Shown here: positions 6,555-11,175 of the stretch, piece after piece
How the letters are laid out: every line of letters starts with the position of its first letter
Numbering within the stretch: the first letter of the stretch is position 1
Source of the DNA: Collinsella sp.
GTDB lineage: Bacteria; Actinomycetota; Coriobacteriia; Coriobacteriales; Coriobacteriaceae
DNA: 11,175 nucleotides
Assembly (NCBI GenBank): GCA_022728415.1
Contig: JAIJJM010000034.1
Coordinates: 1 to 11,175, forward strand
Direction: 5' to 3'
Program-made: the position numbers and the translations under genes
Notes under the pieces: generated by a model
What the model saw: the letters and a program-made list of their open reading frames with translations, nothing else
The model's database searches: none
What the model was told of the DNA's origin: nothing

Positions 6555-8855
6555 ATGGTCAAGCTGTACGAGGACGGCGTCTACCTGCGCGGCGGCAGCG
6601 AGGTTGTGCCTGCGGCCGAGGCTGCCGAGCGCGGTATTACGCAGACACCTGAGGATGCCAGGCGTGGCACCATCGCGTATTCGATCCTCCAGGCACACAA
6701 TACGTCCGGCGACCCCGAGGCGCTCAAGATTCGTTTCGATGCTATGGCGAGCCACGACATCACCTTTGTCGGCATCATCCAGACGGCGCGCGCCTCGGGC
6801 ATGGAGCAGTTCCCGCTGCCCTACGTGCTCACCAACTGCCATAACTCGCTGTGCGCCGTGGGCGGCACCATCAACGAGGACGACCACGTCTTTGGCCTCT
6901 CGGCTGCCAAGAAGTACGGCGGCATCTTCGTCCCGCCGCACATCGCCGTCATCCACTCCTTTATGCGCGAGAACTTCGCCGGTTGCGGCAAGATGATCCT
7001 GGGCTCCGACTCGCACACCCGCTACGGCGCCCTGGGTACCATGGCCGTGGGCGAGGGCGGCGGCGAGTTGGCAAAGCAGCTGCTGCGTGACACCTACGAT
7101 GTCGCCTATCCCGGCGTTGTCGCCATCTACCTCACGGGCGCCCCGCGTCCCGGCGTCGGCCCGCACGATGTGGCGCTTGCCATCATCCGCACCGTCTTTG
7201 CCAAGGGCTACGTTAAGAACAAGGTCATGGAGTTCGTGGGCCCCGGCATCGCGAGCATGACGACCGACTACCGCAACGGCGTCGATGTCATGACCACCGA
7301 GACCACCTGCCTGTCGAGCATCTGGGCCACCGACGAGGACACGCACGCGTTTTTGACCATGCACGGCCGCGGTGACGACTACCGCGAGCTCAAGCCCGCC
7401 GATGTCGCCTACTACGACGGCTGCGTCGAGGTCGACCTGTCGAGCATCAAGCCCATGATCGCGCTGCCGTTCCATCCTTCCAACGGCTTTGAGATCGACG
7501 AGCTCAACGAGAACCTCGAGGATATCCTGCACGAGGTGGAACTCGATGCCGCTAAGATCGGCGAGGGCAGGACGCACTTTAGCCTGCTCGACAAGATCGT
7601 CGACGGCAAGCTGCACGTGCAGCAGGGCGTTATCGCCGGCTGCTCGGGCGGCAACTACGACTCCGTGGTGCAGGCCGCCCGCGTGCTCAAGGGCGCCAAC
7701 ACCGGCTGCGGCGAGTTCTCGCTGTCGGTCTATCCCACGAGCCAGCCCGTGGCACTCGAGCTTACACGCCGCGGCTACATCTACGACCTTATGGAGGCCG
7801 GCGCGATCGTGCGCACGGCATTCTGCGGCCCGTGCTTCGGTGCCGGCGACACGCCTGCCAACAACGGCCTGTCGATCCGACACACTACGCGCAACTTCCC
7901 CAACCGCGAGGGTTCCAAGCCGGGCAATGGCCAGCTGAGCGCCGTGGCCCTGATGGACGCCCGCTCCATTGCGGCGACGGCTGCCAATGGCGGCGTCCTG
8001 ACGCCGGCGACCGACCTGCCCGAGGAGACTTGGGACGAGGCCTGCGAGTACACCTTTGACGACGCGCCGTACAAAAAGCGCGTGTACTGGGGCTTTGGCA
8101 AGGCCGAGCCTGCCGACGAGCTGGTCGAAGGCCCCAACATTAAGCCGTGGCCCGCGATGGAGCCCCTCGGCGACGATATCCTGCTCAAGGTGTGCTCCAA
8201 GATCATGGACCCGGTCACTACGACCGACGAGCTCATTCCTTCGGGCGAGACGAGCTCCTTCCGCTCCAACCCGCTGGGCCTGGCCGAGTTTACGCTCAGC
8301 CGCCGCGATCCGGCCTACGTGGGTCGCTCCAAGGAGGTCGATGCGGTGGAAAAGCGCCGCGTGGCTGGCGAGGCAGCAGGCGACCTGGCGGCACTCGATG
8401 CCGAGCTTGCCGGCGTGTTTGAGGCGCTGGCCGGCGCGGGTGTCGCGGCAGACGCCAAGGCGACCGAGTACGGCTCCATGCTCTATGCCAAGAAGCCCGG
8501 TGACGGTTCCGCCCGCGAGCAGGCCGCGAGCTGCCAGCGCGTAATCGGCGGCCTGGCCAACATCGTCCACGAGTACGCCACCAAGCGCTATCGATCCAAC
8601 GTGATGAACTGGGGCATGGTGCCCTTCCAGATGGAGGCCGAGCCCAACTTTGAGGTGGGCGACTACGTCTTTGTGTCGGGTATCCGTGCCGCGCTCGATG
8701 GCGACTTGAAGAACATCGCCGCCTACGTGGTGCGTGCTGATGGTGCGGTCGAGCGGATTGAGCTCTATATTGCCGATATGACGGCCGAGGAGCGCGCCAT
8801 CGTCAAGGCCGGCTGCCTGATCAACTACAACAAGTTCAAGGCCGCTGCCGAGTAA
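6555..8855 (+). CDS. Aconitase-family [4Fe-4S] hydratase (YbhJ-like, COG1048 type)
   Basis: From ATG 6555 the product is 766 aa, close to the roughly 750 aa of YbhJ-type hydratases. I prefer this start because GGGAG lies 5 nt upstream and the protein begins [14 protein letters not shown], like a family N-terminus. An in-frame ATG at 6435 would add 40 residues but has no Shine-Dalgarno. Cluster ligands are visible: Cys363 in GCSGGNYDS, and Cys424 and Cys427 in [11 protein letters not shown]. Other aconitase landmarks are [12 protein letters not shown] (150-161), TRNFPNREG (445-453) and, in the C-terminal swivel domain, [12 protein letters not shown] (680-691). An Ala/Glu-rich helical stretch (about 590-655) sits within the swivel domain. 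The family adds or removes water on carboxylic acids such as citrate/isocitrate; the true substrate is unknown and it may not be a TCA-cycle aconitase. The gene is monocistronic and ends before a 23-bp inverted repeat and a terminator. Confidence 0.88.
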   Translation: MVKLYEDGVYLRGGSEVVPAAEAAERGITQTPEDARRGTIAYSILQAHNTSGDPEALKIRFDAMASHDITFVGIIQTARASGMEQFPLPYVLTNCHNSLCAVGGTINEDDHVFGLSAAKKYGGIFVPPHIAVIHSFMRENFAGCGKMILGSDSHTRYGALGTMAVGEGGGELAKQLLRDTYDVAYPGVVAIYLTGAPRPGVGPHDVALAIIRTVFAKGYVKNKVMEFVGPGIASMTTDYRNGVDVMTTETTCLSSIWATDEDTHAFLTMHGRGDDYRELKPADVAYYDGCVEVDLSSIKPMIALPFHPSNGFEIDELNENLEDILHEVELDAAKIGEGRTHFSLLDKIVDGKLHVQQGVIAGCSGGNYDSVVQAARVLKGANTGCGEFSLSVYPTSQPVALELTRRGYIYDLMEAGAIVRTAFCGPCFGAGDTPANNGLSIRHTTRNFPNREGSKPGNGQLSAVALMDARSIAATAANGGVLTPATDLPEETWDEACEYTFDDAPYKKRVYWGFGKAEPADELVEGPNIKPWPAMEPLGDDILLKVCSKIMDPVTTTDELIPSGETSSFRSNPLGLAEFTLSRRDPAYVGRSKEVDAVEKRRVAGEAAGDLAALDAELAGVFEALAGAGVAADAKATEYGSMLYAKKPGDGSAREQAASCQRVIGGLANIVHEYATKRYRSNVMNWGMVPFQMEAEPNFEVGDYVFVSGIRAALDGDLKNIAAYVVRADGAVERIELYIADMTAEERAIVKAGCLINYNKFKAAAE

Positions 8856-8866
8856 CTCTGCTGTAC

Positions 8867-8938
8867 GCCCCTGCCACACCTTTCCCTCGTGCTCACGCGC
8901 TTCGCGAGGGTCGCCCGAGGGAAAGGTGTGGCAGGGGC
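8867..8938. repeat. Perfect 23-bp inverted repeat downstream of the hydratase
   Basis: The arm 8867-8889 (GCCCCTGCCACACCTTTCCC, then TCG) is the exact reverse complement of 8916-8938. The 26-nt loop contains a mini hairpin (CGCG-CTT-CGCG, 8896-8906) and a second copy of CGAGGG (8905-8910), which could compete for pairing with the left arm. It begins 12 bp after the hydratase stop. No U tract follows, so it is unlikely to be the terminator itself. Confidence 0.85.
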
Positions 8939-8994
8939 TACCGCGATGTTCTCGTTGGGTCTTGAGGGACGCTAATGAAATAGACTTGCTTGAT

Positions 8995-9025
8995 GCCGCC
9001 CCTGTTATCGGGGCGGCTTCTTTTT
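8995..9025 (+). terminator. Rho-independent terminator of the hydratase transcript
   Basis: GCCGCCCC (8995-9002) pairs perfectly with GGGGCGGC (9010-9017) around a 7-nt loop and is followed by TTCTTTTT. It lies 140 bp after the hydratase stop, beyond the 23-bp inverted repeat. Confidence 0.9.
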
Positions 9026-9027
9026 GT

Positions 9028-9076
9028 CGAAAACCACCACATTGGGGACGGGCACCTTTGTGGTGGTGGGGTACGA
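9028..9076 (+). repeat. Palindromic repeat copy 1 (CCACCACA / GGGGACGGGCACC / TGTGGTGG)
   Basis: ACCACCACA (9033-9041) and TGTGGTGGT (9059-9067) form a 9-bp stem around TTGGGGACGGGCACCTT. The 43-bp stretch 9034-9076 is identical to copy 2 (9933-9975) at 40 positions. Two of the three changes (TT for AA at 9042-9043) break the inner part of the stem that copies 2 and 3 keep. It lies directly after the hydratase terminator and about 130 bp before the next gene. Confidence 0.85.
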
Positions 9077-9208
9077 AAATGAATGACCGGGCAAACAGGC
9101 CTGTTCCCAATGTCCGATGTCCTTGCTTGTTATGGGCTAGAATAAGTTGTTATCTGAGATTATTCATTTGTTATGGAACTTGCCTGCTATTTGTCTTAGG
9201 GGGCACAT

Positions 9209-9877
9209 ATGAAGCCGTCTCGCTCCACTTGCCGTAACGCCATCGCCATTCTCGCCGTACCCATCGTGATACTCTTCCTTATCGCCATCACGCCCTTTTC
9301 CCTTGGTATCGCCTCGCCCTTCGATTTATGTGGAATGGTCGACGCCGGCTCGCGTGCCACCTCGCTCTCCTTTATCTGCCGCGGCGTGTTTTACGAAGAT
9401 GGAATTCCCACCGGAAGTTGGCGGTCAAAGTTACCGCTGCTCGATCGGGTCGACGGACAGTCTCCTCATTTCGGCCTTGAACCTCAGGCGATGAATTATT
9501 TGATTGATGACCAGCCCCTCGACTCCATCACCCTCGCCTACGACTATGCTCCAAACACCGACGAGCGTCACATGAACCAAGTCCTCGACAAGCTGATCGA
9601 ACGGTGCAGGCTTACCGAGGAGGCCGGCCGATCCATCGATAACGACCAAAAGTTAAAGCGAACAGAACTCCGCCGCATCGGAATAATAAGAGGACGGAGC
9701 AGGGCCGCCTACTGGCAGGCCTGGGCGATATGCAACAAGAGCGAATTTGGGTACAGCACCTATATGGTCGCCGTCTATACAAAAGACGGGATCAAGGACA
9801 ATGTTGATGATTTCGCGTCATCCAAACTTGGCATCCCCAAAACAACCAAGCCCGCCAGCCCGGATGAAATCCTGTAG
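9209..9877 (+). CDS. Hypothetical membrane-anchored protein, 222 aa
   Basis: I do not recognise the family. The start at ATG 9209 has AGGGGG 5 nt upstream. Residues 11-30 (AIAILAVPIVILFLIAITPF) form one membrane segment or uncleaved signal anchor, preceded by basic residues, so the rest should be outside the cytoplasm. The outer part has Cys41, Cys57, Cys133 and Cys175, which could form disulfides. It contains DSITLAYDYAPNTDERHMNQ (105-124), a charged helical middle (about 118-160) and a C-terminal part with paired Trp/Tyr (AYWQAWAICNKSEFGYSTYM, 167-186). Third-position GC is lower than in the neighbouring hydratase. It lies between palindromic repeat copies 1 and 2. A second 222-aa anchored protein follows, but I see no clear alignment between the two. 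Confidence 0.75.
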   Translation: MKPSRSTCRNAIAILAVPIVILFLIAITPFSLGIASPFDLCGMVDAGSRATSLSFICRGVFYEDGIPTGSWRSKLPLLDRVDGQSPHFGLEPQAMNYLIDDQPLDSITLAYDYAPNTDERHMNQVLDKLIERCRLTEEAGRSIDNDQKLKRTELRRIGIIRGRSRAAYWQAWAICNKSEFGYSTYMVAVYTKDGIKDNVDDFASSKLGIPKTTKPASPDEIL

Positions 9878-9878
9878 G

Positions 9879-9927
9879 GACATTTATTGAAATGTCGCTC
9901 AACGAGCATGGCAATATCGGGCTCGTT
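9879..9927. repeat. Two short inverted repeats after the first orphan gene
   Basis: GACATTT (9879-9885) pairs with AAATGTC (9890-9896) around ATTG. Then AACGAGC (9901-9907) pairs with GCTCGTT (9921-9927). They lie end to end directly before repeat copy 2. Neither has a U tract. They may be 3' UTR structure or eroded repeat sequence. Confidence 0.4.
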
Positions 9928-9975
9928 CCCCGCCACCACAAAGGGGACGGGCACCTTTGTGGCGGTGGGGTACGA
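9928..9975 (+). repeat. Palindromic repeat copy 2
   Basis: CCCCGCCACCACAAAGG (9928-9944) pairs with 9954-9970 at 15 of 17 positions around a 9-nt loop, GGACGGGCA. It is in the same orientation as copy 1 and shares its downstream flank GGGGTACGA. It lies between the two orphan genes. Confidence 0.87.
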
Positions 9976-9985
9976 CCGGCTCCTT

Positions 9986-10013
9986 TTGGTAATAGTGCTG
10001 GCTGCGATATCAT
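9986..10013 (+). promoter_or_regulatory. Candidate promoter of the second orphan gene
   Basis: TTGGTA (9986-9991) as -35 and TATCAT (10008-10013, 5 of 6 to consensus) as -10 are separated by 16 bp. Transcription would start near 10020, which suits the GTG start at 10055 with its Shine-Dalgarno. The promoter begins right after repeat copy 2. Confidence 0.42.
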
Positions 10014-10054
10014 TAGTGCAGATGGCGAAGGCTTGTATTGTGAGGTGCTTTGCT

Positions 10055-10723
10055 GTGAGAAGTCCTGCCCGTATTGGTTTGATTGTTTTGGCGCTTGCGA
10101 TCACTGTGGTTGGCATGGGCGCTGTTGGCATGGCGTTGCTGCCTGCTGCGGTGACGGAGCCGGTGGTCAAGCCTGTGACTCAATCTGTCGAACTTCTAAC
10201 CGGCGACGACAAGCCTGAGACCATTACCGTTGATTTTGATGAGCAACCGGCCGCGCTGGGCATTAGTAATTATCCACGTATTCAGCTTGGGGCTATGCGC
10301 TATACCACGGATTCCAGTCTGATCGACAGGGCGTCCGAGCTGCTCAAGGGCAAAACCTTTAAGCGATGGTATGGATATGCGTCCTATCGGGCAAAAGCGA
10401 ACGATATGGTTGGCGGATGCCACTCGTCCATCGAGTTGAACACCGCGAATGGCGCCAAGTTATGTGATGTGTCGTACGATCATGGCTACGAGGGCAATGA
10501 GGGGCCGGGTATCTACATCTTGGACGGCGATGTCGCCTATGTCATGGAGGGCAACCAGACCGAGCTCAACGATTTTATGGGTCAGTGCATTCAGGATGCC
10601 TATGAACAGACCTGCTTACCCGACCCGCAGACTGCACGCGATAGTGGGTCTGCCCGTACATGGCTGTTCGAGGATGAGATGCCCTGGAACGCCGAATCGG
10701 GAAGCACGGGCTCGGCAAGTTAA
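10055..10723 (+). CDS. Hypothetical membrane-anchored or secreted protein, 222 aa
   Basis: Family not recognised. The frame is open from TTG 9887, but the upstream part translates repeat copy 2 and has no Shine-Dalgarno. GTG 10055 has GAGGTG 7 nt upstream, a six-base match to the anti-Shine-Dalgarno; ATG 10022 and GTG 10040 are alternatives. From 10055 the protein is 222 aa. Residues 6-30 (RIGLIVLALAITVVGMGAVG is the core) are a signal or membrane anchor, then a Pro/Val/Thr-rich linker (30-55). The outer domain (about 56-190) carries four Cys (122, 137, 178, 187), enough for two disulfides, and reads SVDF-like beta and mixed segments such as TFKRWYGYASYRAKAND (101-117) and GIYILDGDVAYVMEGNQTEL (152-171). 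The tail is low-complexity Ser/Gly. It is convergent with the oleate hydratase gene, and palindromic repeat copy 3 lies 10 bp after its stop. Confidence 0.7.
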   Translation: MRSPARIGLIVLALAITVVGMGAVGMALLPAAVTEPVVKPVTQSVELLTGDDKPETITVDFDEQPAALGISNYPRIQLGAMRYTTDSSLIDRASELLKGKTFKRWYGYASYRAKANDMVGGCHSSIELNTANGAKLCDVSYDHGYEGNEGPGIYILDGDVAYVMEGNQTELNDFMGQCIQDAYEQTCLPDPQTARDSGSARTWLFEDEMPWNAESGSTGSAS

Positions 10724-10733
10724 TAGAGGCTGC

Positions 10734-10770
10734 AACCACCACAAAGGAGCCTGTCCCCTTTGTGGTGGTT
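10734..10770 (-). repeat. Palindromic repeat copy 3 (inverted orientation)
   Basis: AACCACCACAAAGG (10734-10747) pairs perfectly over 14 bp with 10757-10770 around a 9-nt loop. Read on the minus strand, the 33-bp core matches copy 2 at 30 positions, including GGGGAC. It sits in the 67-bp gap between convergent stops and could act on both transcripts, but no U tract is present. Confidence 0.87.
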
Positions 10771-10790
10771 CATGTGGTGACTCTTGTGTG

Positions 10791-11175
10791 CTAGATCGCG
10801 CCGTACTCTTTGAGGAGCTTGGCGATGTCGGTTCCCTCGACCTTCTTGAGGACTTCCTTTAGGGCGATGCGCTCGACCATGGGCAGCTTCATGCTGGTGA
10901 TGGGCTCTCCGTCGCGTAGTTTAACGCTGCTCATAAGGAGGTCGCGCACATCAAAGACCGAACCCCAGACCTCGGGTACACCGCGGTCGACATCGCAGAG
11001 CGTGTAGACGGCTTCCATGCCGGTACGCATAGAGTACTCGGTCGTAAAGATCGTGTCGCGCGGCGTCTCGGCAAACTGGCCCAGGAACGCGAAGTTCACG
11101 GCGCCATCGGGCACGACGTCGGGGCGGTCGCCCGCCTCGCGTGGCATAAAGAAGGCGGTGATGTAGGGCATCATG
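10791..11175 (-). CDS. Oleate hydratase (FAD-dependent fatty acid double-bond hydratase), C-terminal 127 residues
   Basis: The frame enters from the right edge and ends at TAG 10793-10791, so only about the last fifth of a roughly 590-aa protein is here. The visible part starts MMPYITAFFMPR, then GDRPDVVPDG, NFAFLGQFAETPRDTIFTTE and YSMRTGMEAVYTL. This is the highly conserved C-terminal block of the oleate hydratase family (once called myosin-cross-reactive antigen). These enzymes add water to cis-9 double bonds of unsaturated fatty acids, turning oleate into 10-hydroxystearate; in gut bacteria this is thought to detoxify unsaturated fatty acids. The FAD-binding Rossmann motif and substrate-site residues lie outside the window. 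The ATG codon at 11174 is internal, not a start. The last 50 residues are helical and charged (VERIALKEVLKKVEGTDIAK), which fits the C-terminal membrane-associating region of the family. Confidence 0.93.
   Translation of the reverse strand, partial: MMPYITAFFMPREAGDRPDVVPDGAVNFAFLGQFAETPRDTIFTTEYSMRTGMEAVYTLCDVDRGVPEVWGSVFDVRDLLMSSVKLRDGEPITSMKLPMVERIALKEVLKKVEGTDIAKLLKEYGAI

Larger units (their letters stand above)
8856..9208. other. 353-bp intergenic region rich in inverted repeats
   Basis: No gene is supported here. It contains the 23-bp inverted repeat, the rho-independent terminator, palindromic repeat copy 1, and a perfect 12-bp palindrome AACAGGCCTGTT at 9094-9105. The rest before 9209 is AT-richer (9121-9190) and presumably carries the promoter of the next gene; TAGAAT at 9138-9143 could be a -10 but no good -35 fits it. 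Confidence 0.6.

Noticed and set aside
6489..9110. Very long minus-strand open frame (873 codons) opposite the hydratase
   Set aside because: It is antisense to a gene with clear aconitase motifs, crosses the hydratase terminator and 23-bp repeat, and its translation is a low-complexity mix rich in Ala, Val, Gly, Asp and His. This is the usual effect of GC-rich codon bias.
9887..10054. N-terminal extension of the second orphan gene from TTG 9887
   Set aside because: The extension translates a palindromic repeat and lacks a Shine-Dalgarno; GTG 10055 has a strong one.
9028..10770. Possible CRISPR-like array from three similar palindromes
   Set aside because: Spacing is about 900 and 800 bp, one copy is inverted, genes lie between copies, and no cas gene is present.

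Overview
The window is about 11.2 kb of GC-rich bacterial DNA (roughly 60% GC). The gene set (Tex, a membrane GGDEF protein, a MarR-controlled heterodimeric ABC exporter, a YbhJ-like aconitase-family hydratase, oleate hydratase) and the many intergenic palindromes suggest a Coriobacteriia gut anaerobe of the Collinsella type. This placement is inference from protein style and repeat style; no rRNA or other marker is present. I found no CRISPR array, tRNA, rRNA, transposase, integrase or phage gene.

Layout. At the left edge is the N-terminus of tex (minus strand). A 432-bp intergenic region follows and contains a roughly 160-bp element bounded by long inverted repeats. Next is a plus-strand membrane diguanylate cyclase, which ends at a strong bidirectional terminator. 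A minus-strand operon then reads right to left: a MarR-family regulator, ABC half-transporter 1 (degenerate ATP site) and ABC half-transporter 2 (canonical ATP site). Each gene overlaps the next by exactly 8 bp. The operon starts from a near-consensus promoter, and a 9-bp inverted repeat touching the -10 box is a good candidate MarR operator. Its 3' end is followed by a nested palindrome and the shared terminator.

On the plus strand a monocistronic aconitase-family hydratase (about 766 aa) follows. It ends in a perfect 23-bp inverted repeat and a classical terminator. The right part holds two unrecognised genes, each predicted at 222 aa with one N-terminal membrane segment. They are interspersed with three copies of one palindromic repeat (GGGGAC core, CCACCACAAAGG arms). 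The right edge is the C-terminal part of oleate hydratase on the minus strand, convergent with the second orphan gene.

How the parts work together. The MarR/ABC cluster is a self-contained regulated export module: a ligand probably releases MarR and the two half-transporters assemble as a heterodimer. The cyclase links an extracytoplasmic signal to c-di-GMP. The hydratase and the oleate hydratase are separate metabolic genes. I see no wholly new multi-gene system. The most unusual signals are the non-coding repeat families and the two orphan membrane-anchored proteins lying among them.
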